DNA from: JAEUSG01 sp964590225 | GTDB taxonomy: Bacteria; Fibrobacterota; OXYB2-FULL-49-7; JAEUSG01 | DNA: 64,000 nt | NCBI GenBank assembly: GCA_964590225.1 | Contig: CAZPWS010000013.1 | Coordinates: 1 to 64,000, forward strand | Direction: 5' to 3' | Notes under the pieces: model-generated | Database searches by the model: none | What the model saw: only the letters and a program-made list of their open reading frames with translations | What the model was told of the DNA's origin: nothing | Program-made: the position numbers and the translations under genes | Part shown: one piece after another, positions 1-7,875 of the stretch | Layout of the letters: every line of letters begins with the position of its first letter | Position numbering within the stretch: position 1 is the stretch's first letter

Positions 1-56
1 ATCGGGTTGAATTGTTCAACTTGCATTAGACAGTTTATTCTTGACGCACTCATTTG

Positions 57-1343
57 TTACCTCATATACTTTCTTGGGTCGGCGATTGCCCCCTTGATTG
101 CGCTTGCTGCTGCCGTAGCCGGGCTCATCAGATGTACCATACCACCTTTACCCATTCGTCCATTAAAATTTCTGTTGGTGGTGCTTGCACAAACCTCACC
201 ATTTGCCAAAACACCATTACTCATTCCAAGGCAGGCACCGCATGTAGGATTTGTGACACAAAACCCACTATCTATAAAGGTTTGTATAATCCCCTCCTTT
301 AAAGCCTGCTTATAAACATCTGGAGTTGCAGGAGACAGTATTCCGCGGACTTCAGAATTGATCTTCTTGCCTTTAAGAATCTTTGCAGCGATTCGCAGGT
401 CTTCAATTCTGCCGTTTGTGCATGAACCGATATAAATCTGGTTGATTTTTGTTCCCGAAACTTCGGATACACTCTTTACCTGATCGGGTTTATTTCCAAC
501 AGTAACCTTCGGCGCAAGCTTGCTGACATTGACTTTAATAGTCTTGTCGTAAGTGCAGTCCGGATCAGAGTGCCATTTACGAAAATCTTTTACTGCGGCA
601 CTAATGTTTTTATATCTCTTCTTGATAAATGGCCAAAGATATTTGGCTGTGACCTTGTCCGGCATACAAACGCCGCTGGTACCACCAGCCTCAATCGCCA
701 TATTGCAAAGAGTCATTCTTGATTCCATTGAAAAAGAGTCGATAACCGGTCCGTGGAATTCTATCACTTTATCGGTAGCGCCATTAACCGTAAGCACGCG
801 GATAATCTCAAGTATCACATCCTTGGCATAAACACCTTTTGGCATAGTTCCATCGATATAAATCCGTATGGTTTTGGGTGAACGGAAAGCGCATACACCT
901 TTAAGTATCCCAACTTCAAGGTCAGTTGTTCCCACACCTGCAGCAAATGCCCCGAAAGCGCCATGCGTACATGTGTGGGAGTCGCCCATAATTACAGTAT
1001 AGCCAGGCTGCACAAAGCCTTTCTCGGGAAAAAGAGCATGACACACACCATTCTGGCCGATATCAAAAAAATCCTTGACATCATGCCTTTTTGCCCATTC
1101 GCGCATTATTTTTCCCTGTTCAGCCGTCTTGCTATCCTTAGCTGGTGTCACATGGTCAATTACTGCCTTTATTCTGTTTTTATCAAAAACCCTATCCTTT
1201 TTTCTTGCAACAAGATCGTTTATCGCAATCGGCGTGGTGATCTCATGACAGAATACAGCATCAAGGCGAAGTACGGTTGTTCCCTCAAAAGGCTCATCAA
1301 CCTTGTGAGCATCAAATATTTTTTCCGTTATTGTTTTACCCAT
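57..1343 (-). CDS. leuC: 3-isopropylmalate dehydratase, large subunit (LeuC, homoaconitase-like type)
   Basis: Isomerises 2- to 3-isopropylmalate in leucine synthesis, as the large [4Fe-4S] subunit that pairs with LeuD. The 428 residues match the shorter, LeuC/homoaconitase-type family. Visible motifs are MGDSHTCTHGAFGAF in the N-terminal third, IGSCTNGR (first cluster cysteine, around residue 305) and PTCGACLG (the CxxC pair, around residue 365), giving the three cysteines that hold the aconitase cluster. It is the last complete gene of the ilv-leu operon and starts 24 bases after ilvC ends. leuD is expected just left of the window but cannot be seen. The function is firm; the exact substrate (isopropylmalate rather than homoaconitate) rests on the ilv neighbours. 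Confidence 0.95.
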   Translation of the reverse strand: MGKTITEKIFDAHKVDEPFEGTTVLRLDAVFCHEITTPIAINDLVARKKDRVFDKNRIKAVIDHVTPAKDSKTAEQGKIMREWAKRHDVKDFFDIGQNGVCHALFPEKGFVQPGYTVIMGDSHTCTHGAFGAFAAGVGTTDLEVGILKGVCAFRSPKTIRIYIDGTMPKGVYAKDVILEIIRVLTVNGATDKVIEFHGPVIDSFSMESRMTLCNMAIEAGGTSGVCMPDKVTAKYLWPFIKKRYKNISAAVKDFRKWHSDPDCTYDKTIKVNVSKLAPKVTVGNKPDQVKSVSEVSGTKINQIYIGSCTNGRIEDLRIAAKILKGKKINSEVRGILSPATPDVYKQALKEGIIQTFIDSGFCVTNPTCGACLGMSNGVLANGEVCASTTNRNFNGRMGKGGMVHLMSPATAAASAIKGAIADPRKYMR

Positions 1344-1367
1344 TTTATCAACTCCACAAATAAACCG

Positions 1368-2471
1368 TTAGTTGCCCCTACGTCCGCCAGTACCGGCAGC
1401 TGCTTTGGTTTTTGATCCGCCTGTTTTCCCAGAAGGACGAAGAGCGCGAACAGCCACGCCGGTACGCCACATTTCGGAATTTCTGATTTCGGCAAGCTCA
1501 GAGTCAAGTCGTTTTTGATAGTTAGGCGCGCCACAGATCTTTATTACCCTTTTTGCCTCAGCGCCTGTCTTTACCGATTTGTAGAGCGTTTTGAATACCG
1601 GCAGTGTCGCAGCCTTGAATTTTGGCTTCCAGTCAATTGCACCTCGCTGGGCGGTAGCTGAACAATTAGAGAACATCCAGTCCATTCCATTTTCATCTAC
1701 AAGACGGATAAGGCTCTGAGTAAGCTCCTCAACCGTTTCATTGAATGCCTCTGATGGCGAATGACCGTTAGCTCTCAGGACATCGTATTGCGCTTCCATA
1801 ACGCCGGCAAGAGCGCCCATAAGAACACCCCGCTCGCCTGTAAGATCGCTATTCGTTTCATGTTCAAATGTTGTAGGAAAAAGGTAGCCGCTTCCGATTG
1901 CTACTCCAAGAGCAATGCAGCGTTCTTCTGCCCTTCCCGTCGCGTCCTGAAAAACTCCATAGCTTGAGTTGATGCCAGCCCCCGATAAAAAATTCCTTCT
2001 TACGGATGTGCCGGAACCCTTTGGCGCAACTAAAAGAACATCTACATCCTGAGGAGGAACCACACCGGTTGTTTTTCTATATGTTATGGAAAAACCATGA
2101 GAAAAATAAAGAGCCTTCCCTTTTGTAAGATGTTTTTTCACAGTTGGCCATACCTTCATCTGAGCCGCATCGGAAACGAGCAACTGGATTATTGTTCCTT
2201 TTTGGAGAGCTTCATCAAGATCGAAAAGAGTTTTGCCTGGCTTCCATCCATCAGCAACGGCTCTGTCCCAATCTCTCTTGAATGCCTTGGACTGGCCTAC
2301 TATTACATTAATACCATTATCTTTCATATTGAGTGCCTGGGCGGGTCCCTGGACGCCGTAACCAATAACTGCTACAACTTCATTTTTTAGTACCTTTCTT
2401 GCTTTTTCAAGAGAAAATTCCTTGCGAGTTACAACCTTTTCACGAACGCCGCCGAAATCGATGATAGCCAT
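1368..2471 (-). CDS. ilvC: Ketol-acid reductoisomerase (IlvC), Bacteroidota-like form with basic tail
   Basis: Converts acetolactate or acetohydroxybutyrate to the dihydroxy acid with NADPH and Mg2+, the second common step to Val, Ile and Leu. The nucleotide-binding motif GYGVQGPAQALN lies near residue 37, and a catalytic-lysine segment VAPKGSGTS, a metal-site segment SDLTGERG and ETVEELTQ follow. The motif wording (GVQGP rather than the common GSQGH) is that of the Bacteroidota/eukaryotic-like forms. After the conserved end (RALRP) there are about 23 residues of Lys/Gly/Arg-rich low-complexity sequence, not part of the usual fold. It lies 29 bases downstream of ilvH. Confidence 0.96.
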   Translation of the reverse strand: MAIIDFGGVREKVVTRKEFSLEKARKVLKNEVVAVIGYGVQGPAQALNMKDNGINVIVGQSKAFKRDWDRAVADGWKPGKTLFDLDEALQKGTIIQLLVSDAAQMKVWPTVKKHLTKGKALYFSHGFSITYRKTTGVVPPQDVDVLLVAPKGSGTSVRRNFLSGAGINSSYGVFQDATGRAEERCIALGVAIGSGYLFPTTFEHETNSDLTGERGVLMGALAGVMEAQYDVLRANGHSPSEAFNETVEELTQSLIRLVDENGMDWMFSNCSATAQRGAIDWKPKFKAATLPVFKTLYKSVKTGAEAKRVIKICGAPNYQKRLDSELAEIRNSEMWRTGVAVRALRPSGKTGGSKTKAAAGTGGRRGN

Positions 2472-2500
2472 TTTTAGACTCCTTCTGGTTTTATTTTATT

Positions 2501-3001
2501 CTACTTTTCGCTTTCATTTTCTGTAATTGCCACTTTACCGGATCTGACAAGTTCCTGAATACCAAAAGGTTTAACAAGCTCTATAAAGCGATCAACCTTT
2601 TTTCCTGGTCCAGACATATCAACCGTAATATGGTCCTCAGTAACATCTACCGTTTTCGCCCTGAACACATTGATCAATTCAAGAAGTTCAGATCTATCTT
2701 TCGGCGAAGTTATTCTCATGAGTGCAAATTCCCTGACAATATAATGGTTTTTGTGCGATATATCTGCCACCTTGAGGGTGTCTATCAGCTTATTTAGCTG
2801 CTTAACTATCTGTTCAACCTCCCTCTCAGTGGCAAAAAGCCCAATATGAATCTTATACACATCCTTGGTCTCGGTTGGGGCCGCTATTATACTCTCAATA
2901 TTGTATCCTCGTGCCGAAAAAAGGCCGGTAACGCGGGCAACAACCCCCACCCTGTTAAGTACGGAAACTATTATGGTGTGATATTCTTTTGTCTCAGCCA
3001 T
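2501..3001 (-). CDS. ilvH: Acetolactate synthase small (regulatory) subunit
   Basis: Regulatory subunit that activates the catalytic IlvB subunit and gives it valine feedback sensitivity. The 166 residues match the family. An N-terminal ACT domain (about residues 6-80, beginning HTIIVSVLNRVGVVARVTGLF) is followed by the second conserved domain. The start codon lies inside the last codons of ilvB (8-base overlap), the usual coupling of large and small subunits. It belongs to the attenuated ilv operon. Confidence 0.95.
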   Translation of the reverse strand: MAETKEYHTIIVSVLNRVGVVARVTGLFSARGYNIESIIAAPTETKDVYKIHIGLFATEREVEQIVKQLNKLIDTLKVADISHKNHYIVREFALMRITSPKDRSELLELINVFRAKTVDVTEDHITVDMSGPGKKVDRFIELVKPFGIQELVRSGKVAITENESEK

Positions 3002-4736
3002 TACTTTGTTCCCCTGTTAATATGTCGTCTATTGATTTGCCGGCTGGAACCATCGGATAAACATTCTCTGTCTTTTTTATCATAAATTCCATTAAAACAG
3101 GCCCTTTCCTTGCAAAACCTTTTTTAAGCATATCATCAACTTCGGCTGCCTTGTCGGTGCGCATAGCATAAACTCCACAAGCTTCGGCAAGTTTTACAAA
3201 ATCGGGAAGATATAATTTGCGGCAATGTTTTCCTGGTCCATGACATTCCCGAGGACAATTCTTATCCTGCTTCAGACATGTTTTGGAGTAATTCTTGTTC
3301 CAGAAAAACTCCTGCCACTGCCTGACCATGCCCAAATATTCATTATTCAACAGGATGATTTTTACACCTATGTCATTAAGAGCACATGTTGTTAATTCCT
3401 GCATATTCATTTGTAAACTTCCATCGCCGGCAATAACCATTACAAGTTTATCCGGATTAGCAACAGCAGCACCCATTGCAGCAGGAAAACCAAAACCCAT
3501 CGTCCCCAGTCCACCCGAACTTATAAAAGATCTTGGCCGCCTATGCCTATAATACAGAGCAGTGAACATTTGATGCTGCCCAACCTCAGTGGTTACAATG
3601 GCATCATCTGGCGCAAAACTACTAGCTTGCTCTATTACAAACTGCGGATGAATTTCACTATCCATCTCCTGTTTAAAGCGTAGCGGATACTCCTCTCTCC
3701 ATCCATCAATCTTGGCATTCCAGTCGTTCCGCTCCCGTTTTTCCATAGCATTAAACAGTTCGGATAGAACAAGTTTGGCGTCACCCACAATTGGTATGTG
3801 AACAGACATATTTTTTCCAATCTCTGCCGGATCGATGTCTATGTGGGCAATTTTTGCGTGCTTCGCAAATGTTTGCAAGTTTCCAGTAACCCTATCGTCA
3901 AAACGAACACCGACAGCTATTAGAAGGTCAGAATGCATTATGGAATAGTTTGCTGCCACTGTTCCATGCATTCCTGGCATACCAAGATTAAGGTGGTGGT
4001 CTGAAGGTACTACACCAAGCCCCATGAGCGTTATAACTGTCGGAATATTCCCCTTTTCAATTACCCGTTGTAATTCAACGGAGGCGTTTGAGCTAACTAT
4101 CCCACCGCCTACATACAAAAGAGGTCTTTTCGCATGCGCAATGGCTTCTGCTAACTTTTCTATCTGTCGCGGATTTCCCTTGATAGTAGGTTTGTATCCT
4201 GGCAGGTCAACAGAATCAGGATAGACAAAAGTGTTCAGTGTAGCATTTGATATATCAACGGGGATATCGATTGATACGGGACCAGGCCTCCCCGTTCGGG
4301 CAATATGAAAAGCCTCCTTCACAACTCGCGGAACATCCCTGACATCACGAATCAAATAGTTATGCTTACATATTGACCGCGTTATGCCAAGAACATCAGC
4401 CTCCTGAAAGGCATCTGTGCCAATTGTCGCACTTCTTACTTGCCCACTTATTACCACAAGCGGCACAGAATCAAGCTTGGCATCCGCTATACCAGTTATC
4501 GTATTTGTAGCTCCAGGGCCGCTTGTCACGAGAGCAACTCCTACTTTACCGCTTGAACGGGCATACCCTTCCGCAGCATGAACCGCTCCCTGTTCATGTC
4601 TGGTAAGTATAAGTTCTATCCCTTTGGTTTTGTAAAGAACATCGAATATTGGGATTACAACCCCACCCGGATAACCAAAAAGGACATCAACCCCTTCCTT
4701 TTTCAATGATTCTATTAAAGCTTCTCCACCAGTCAT
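2994..4736 (-). CDS. ilvB: Acetolactate synthase large subunit with cysteine-rich insertion
   Basis: Thiamine-diphosphate enzyme that joins pyruvate to pyruvate or 2-ketobutyrate, the first common step to branched-chain amino acids. The catalytic glutamate segment RHEQGAVHAAEG and the ThDP/Mg motif GDGSLQMN...LLNN are present. A longer frame runs upstream, but the start is placed at 4736 (MTGGEALI): an AAGGAG ribosome site lies 10 bases before it and it clears the ilvD stop by 7 bases, giving 580 residues. Odd feature: after WNKNYSKT there is an insertion with four cysteines at 487, 494, 498 and 505 (C-x6-C-x3-C-x6-C), where the usual enzyme has a short loop. Such spacing could hold a metal or form disulphides; this is inference. 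Confidence 0.95.
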   Translation of the reverse strand: MTGGEALIESLKKEGVDVLFGYPGGVVIPIFDVLYKTKGIELILTRHEQGAVHAAEGYARSSGKVGVALVTSGPGATNTITGIADAKLDSVPLVVISGQVRSATIGTDAFQEADVLGITRSICKHNYLIRDVRDVPRVVKEAFHIARTGRPGPVSIDIPVDISNATLNTFVYPDSVDLPGYKPTIKGNPRQIEKLAEAIAHAKRPLLYVGGGIVSSNASVELQRVIEKGNIPTVITLMGLGVVPSDHHLNLGMPGMHGTVAANYSIMHSDLLIAVGVRFDDRVTGNLQTFAKHAKIAHIDIDPAEIGKNMSVHIPIVGDAKLVLSELFNAMEKRERNDWNAKIDGWREEYPLRFKQEMDSEIHPQFVIEQASSFAPDDAIVTTEVGQHQMFTALYYRHRRPRSFISSGGLGTMGFGFPAAMGAAVANPDKLVMVIAGDGSLQMNMQELTTCALNDIGVKIILLNNEYLGMVRQWQEFFWNKNYSKTCLKQDKNCPRECHGPGKHCRKLYLPDFVKLAEACGVYAMRTDKAAEVDDMLKKGFARKGPVLMEFMIKKTENVYPMVPAGKSIDDILTGEQSNG

Positions 4737-4743
4737 AATGGTT

Positions 4744-6423
4744 CTACTCCTTGTTGTTCCACTTGCATACTGCCCCTTCATCGGCTGATGAAGCAAGCAA
4801 GGCATATTTTCCAAGAGCTCCTGTTGATACTCGTGCTTTCCGTGGCTTCCACCTCTTCGCTCTATTCTTCAATTCAGCATCTGTAATTACAATGTCGATT
4901 TTTCCGTTTGGAATATCAATTTTTATAATATCACCATTCTTTATGAGCGCTATCGGACCTCCTTCTGCAGCTTCTGGACTGATATGTCCTATACATGCCC
5001 CCCTTGTTCCGCCCGAAAAGCGGCCATCTGTAATAAGCGCAACACTCTCACCCAAACCACGCCCCATAATATATGAAGTGGGAGAGAGCATCTCCTGCAT
5101 CCCTGGACCACCTTTAGGTCCTTCATATCTTATAACAACAACGACACCTGCCTTAACTTTGCCCGAAAGAATTCCTGCGCATGCCTCTTCCTGACTTTCA
5201 AAAATAACTGCCGGACCTTCGAATTTTAGCATGTTAGGCGAGACACCTGCCCATTTCACAACGCCGCCTTTAGGTGCAATGTTCCCTTTTAGTATAGCTA
5301 GTCCGCCTACGGAACTATACGCTTCCTTTGTTGGGTGAATTACCTTTTTATCTTTTATTCGAGCATGCTTAATATTTTCTCCGATGGTTTTCCCTGTAAC
5401 TGTAATGCATTTTTCGCTTAGCAGCCCCTTTATAGTTGATATTTCCCTTAGAATAGCAGAGATGCCTCCCGCCCGTCCTACATCTTCCATGTGATAAACA
5501 CTCGATGGAGAGACTTTACATATATTGGGTGTCCGCTTGGCAAGAGCATTTATTCTGTTTATGTCATATTTAACGCCGGCCTCGTAAGCAAGCGCAAGTG
5601 TATGCAGAACCGTGTTGGTGGAACCCCCCATAGCCATGTCAAGAATCATTGCGTTATCGAGAGACTCCTGTGTTACTATATCGCGGGGTCTTAATCCCGA
5701 CCTAACCATGCTAATTATTCGCTCGGCTGCTTTTTTATAAAGTGTGTCGCGTGTTTTATCGCTGGCGAGTACAGTGCCATTACCCGGCAGGGCAAGGCCA
5801 ATGGCCTCACAAAGACAATTCATTGAATTAGCCGTAAACATACCAGAGCAGCTTCCACAACCGGGACAGCTATGCTCTTCAATGGATTTAAGTTCGGCTT
5901 CGGTTATTTTTTTCTCTTTAAGCGCACCAACTCCCTCAAATACAGTTATAAGATCAGCAGCACTGCCATTAGGTAGTTTACCAGCCTTCATTGGGCCACC
6001 AGAAACAAATATTGTCGGGATATTAACCCTAACTGAGGCCATAAGCATTCCTGGTGTAACCTTATCACAGTTAGGTATGCATATCAACCCATCAAAAGAG
6101 TGAGCCCGCAACATGGTTTCAACAGCGTCAGCAATATTTTCTCTGCTCTGGAGAGAGTAGCGCATTCCGGCATGTCCCATAGCTATGCCATCGCACACAG
6201 CTATAGTGTTAAATACAAATGGTACACCGCCAGCTTTTATAACAGCCCTTTTAACAATTTCACCGACTCTGTTAAGATGAATGTGACCAGGTACAATATC
6301 GGTGTAGGAATTAGCTATTGCTATGAATGGCTTTTTGAAATCTGCTGATTTTATTCCGCAGGCCCTCAATAGCGACCTGTGGGGCGCTCTTTCGGCTCCC
6401 TTTTTTACATTATCACTCAGCAT
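4744..6423 (-). CDS. ilvD: Dihydroxy-acid dehydratase
   Basis: Iron-sulphur enzyme that dehydrates the dihydroxy acids to 2-keto acids in Val/Ile/Leu synthesis. The 559 residues fit the family. Cluster and metal-site segments PNCDKVTPGML and CPGCGSCSGMF are present, as is the C-terminal GRFSGGTRG with GHISPEAAEGGPIA. It is the first structural gene of the ilv operon. A GGAGG ribosome site lies 9 bases before the ATG, and the gene follows the attenuator terminator directly, so its transcription depends on read-through. Confidence 0.97.
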   Translation of the reverse strand: MLSDNVKKGAERAPHRSLLRACGIKSADFKKPFIAIANSYTDIVPGHIHLNRVGEIVKRAVIKAGGVPFVFNTIAVCDGIAMGHAGMRYSLQSRENIADAVETMLRAHSFDGLICIPNCDKVTPGMLMASVRVNIPTIFVSGGPMKAGKLPNGSAADLITVFEGVGALKEKKITEAELKSIEEHSCPGCGSCSGMFTANSMNCLCEAIGLALPGNGTVLASDKTRDTLYKKAAERIISMVRSGLRPRDIVTQESLDNAMILDMAMGGSTNTVLHTLALAYEAGVKYDINRINALAKRTPNICKVSPSSVYHMEDVGRAGGISAILREISTIKGLLSEKCITVTGKTIGENIKHARIKDKKVIHPTKEAYSSVGGLAILKGNIAPKGGVVKWAGVSPNMLKFEGPAVIFESQEEACAGILSGKVKAGVVVVIRYEGPKGGPGMQEMLSPTSYIMGRGLGESVALITDGRFSGGTRGACIGHISPEAAEGGPIALIKNGDIIKIDIPNGKIDIVITDAELKNRAKRWKPRKARVSTGALGKYALLASSADEGAVCKWNNKE

Positions 6424-6452
6424 TTAATCTTCCCTCCATTTATAAATCAACC

Positions 6453-6487
6453 AAAACAAAAAACCCCTTCCTTTTAAGGGGAAGGGG
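6453..6487 (-). terminator. Attenuator terminator ahead of ilvD
   Basis: On the minus strand CCCCTTCC (6480-6487 on the map) pairs with GGAAGGGG (6464-6471) as a perfect 8-bp stem with an 8-base loop, followed at once by TTTTTTGTTTT: a textbook Rho-independent terminator placed before the first structural gene. The 5' arm can pair instead with GGAGGGG at the end of the leader peptide frame (6528-6534), with one bulged base, giving an antiterminator. A ribosome that finishes the leader covers that sequence and lets the terminator form; one stalled on Leu/Ile codons leaves it free. Confidence 0.88.
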
Positions 6488-6524
6488 CTCCGTTTACACT
6501 TTTTTACCTCTTTGAAGTAAAGAA

Positions 6525-6596
6525 TTACCCCTCCGCCTTAAGATGCGAAATGTGAAATAATTCAATAATTAGCGATAATTGCACGAGGTACTCCAT
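6525..6596 (-). CDS. ilv leader peptide (attenuator)
   Basis: A 23-codon frame between the promoter and the terminator, with 9 branched-chain residues (5 Leu, 3 Ile, 1 Val); the run LSLIIELFHI is typical of an ilv/leu leader. An ATG at 6596 opens the frame. A GTG at 6584 has a better placed GGAG six bases upstream and gives a 19-residue peptide with 7 Leu/Ile residues. The last codons and stop overlap the antiterminator arm, as the attenuation mechanism needs. It is too short for ordinary gene finders. The start choice is uncertain; the regulatory role is well supported by composition and position. Confidence 0.82.
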   Translation of the reverse strand: MEYLVQLSLIIELFHISHLKAEG

Positions 6597-6605
6597 ACCT
6601 TTTTT

Positions 6606-6635
6606 AAGATAGTGAATATCCTAATGCGATTGCAA
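6606..6635 (-). promoter_or_regulatory. Candidate promoter of the ilv operon
   Basis: Minus-strand TTGCAA (6630-6635) and TATCTT (6606-6611) are separated by 18 bases. Transcription would start near 6599, just upstream of the leader peptide. The -10 is imperfect; position is the main support. Confidence 0.5.
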
Positions 6636-6657
6636 GAAGTTTTTATTGTTGAATACC

Positions 6658-6687
6658 TTGGGGAGCGGTATTGCAATACCCCCCCAA
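6658..6687. promoter_or_regulatory. Palindrome between divergent ilv and ABC-ATPase transcripts
   Basis: A perfect 14-bp palindrome, GGTATTGCAATACC (6667-6680), is flanked by TTGGGG (6658-6663) and CCCCAA (6682-6687), so a larger interrupted inverted repeat surrounds it. It lies upstream of the ilv promoter and between divergent transcripts, as an operator would. The core ATTGCAAT also occurs just before the MerR-PilZ gene (45770-45777), possibly by chance. The rest of the 342-base gap (6424-6765) holds the leader, terminator and promoters already listed. Confidence 0.4.
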
Positions 6688-6716
6688 CGGAAGCTATCTT
6701 GAGTGTGTTTACCTCA

Positions 6717-6747
6717 TTCGGATCCAACTGATATTGGAAAATATAAT
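6717..6747 (+). promoter_or_regulatory. Candidate promoter of the plus-strand glycosylation operon
   Basis: A perfect TATAAT lies at 6742-6747. The only -35-like element, TTCGGA at 6717-6722, is weak and 19 bases away. The start site would be near 6754, about a dozen bases before the ATG at 6766; AAAGGA (6753-6758) precedes that ATG. Confidence 0.38.
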
Positions 6748-6765
6748 CCGTGAAAGGATAAAAAG

Positions 6766-7875
6766 ATGGCGACTCTTTCATTTCGCAATGTTTACAAGGA
6801 ATTCAAAGGCGGCGTACAAGCCGTTAAGGATTTCAATCTTGAAATTAAAGATAAGGAGTTTATTGTGCTTGTTGGGCCGTCAGGTTGCGGCAAAACAACA
6901 ACTCTTAGGATGATTGCCGGTCTCGAATCCGTATCAAAGGGTGAAATTTGGATAGACAACACCGTAATAAACGATGTTCCTCCAAAAGACAGGGATATCG
7001 CAATGGTTTTTCAGAACTATGCGCTGTATCCTCACATGGATGTTTACAACAACATGGCTTTTGGCCTTAAATTACGAAAGTATCCTAAGGAAGAAATTGA
7101 CAGAAGAGTTAAAGAAGCTTCAGATATCCTCAATATCAGACAATACCTTGCGCGACGCCCAAAGGAGCTTTCCGGCGGTCAGATGCAGAGAGTTGCGGTT
7201 GGAAGGGCAATTGTTCGCCATGCAAAGGTGTACCTATTTGACGAGCCACTTTCCAATCTTGACGCTAAACTTCGGGTAGAAATGCGTGCAGAGCTCAACA
7301 GGTTGCACAACAGGCTTCAGGCAACAATGGTTTATGTAACTCACGATCAGGTTGAAGCCATGACCCTTGGAGATAGAATCGTAATCATGAAAGACGGTTT
7401 AATTCAACAGTGTGCTTCTCCGCTTGTTCTTTACGATTATCCCGTAAACAAATTCGTAGGTAGTTTTATAGGCTCTCCGCCTATGAATTTTATTCTTGGC
7501 AATCTTGAGGGAAGCGAAGAAGCTATGAATTTTTCTTTTGGTAATTTCAAAATTCCGCTTCCAGAGCGCATCAGAAAAAAGGTTCGTCATCTTGTTAATC
7601 AGGAAGTGTTCTTTGGTGTTCGTCCGGAACATGTTTCCGATGCCAAATACTCAAAACAGGGCATATCAGATTCACCAGCCTATGGAACAGTAGAAGTTAT
7701 TGAAAGACTCGGCAACGAAATATTGATATACTTCTCGGTTGCCGGACAAAAAATTACTATCAAAGAGGATGCCCACTGTAAGGCAGAAATCGGCGAAAAG
7801 ATCAACCTCAGTTTTAACATGGACGCAATTCACATCTTTGACAAAAAAACAGAGGCTAACCAGACGCTTGATTGA
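6766..7875 (+). CDS. Sugar-type ABC transporter ATPase (MsmX/UgpC/MalK family)
   Basis: ATPase of the CUT1 class that energises carbohydrate importers at the inner membrane. Walker A GPSGCGKTT is at residues 37-45, the signature LSGGQMQR near 134, Walker B VYLFDEPLSNLDA near 154 and the switch histidine in VTHDQVEAMTLGDR, with a C-terminal TOBE/regulatory domain from about 240. The 369 residues are typical. No permease or binding-protein gene lies nearby, so it is probably a shared ATPase like MsmX in Bacillus serving transporters encoded elsewhere. Its stop overlaps the next start by one base (TGATG), so it is coupled to the membrane-glycosylation genes. The substrate cannot be read from sequence. 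Confidence 0.9.
   Translation: MATLSFRNVYKEFKGGVQAVKDFNLEIKDKEFIVLVGPSGCGKTTTLRMIAGLESVSKGEIWIDNTVINDVPPKDRDIAMVFQNYALYPHMDVYNNMAFGLKLRKYPKEEIDRRVKEASDILNIRQYLARRPKELSGGQMQRVAVGRAIVRHAKVYLFDEPLSNLDAKLRVEMRAELNRLHNRLQATMVYVTHDQVEAMTLGDRIVIMKDGLIQQCASPLVLYDYPVNKFVGSFIGSPPMNFILGNLEGSEEAMNFSFGNFKIPLPERIRKKVRHLVNQEVFFGVRPEHVSDAKYSKQGISDSPAYGTVEVIERLGNEILIYFSVAGQKITIKEDAHCKAEIGEKINLSFNMDAIHIFDKKTEANQTLD

Noticed and set aside
4737..4814. N-terminal extension of IlvB
   Set aside because: It overlaps the end of ilvD, has no ribosome site and does not fit the family; an AAGGAG site precedes the internal ATG.
6464..6487. T-box riboswitch before ilvD
   Set aside because: No T-box core (AGGGTGG-type) seen; the leader peptide explains the terminator better.
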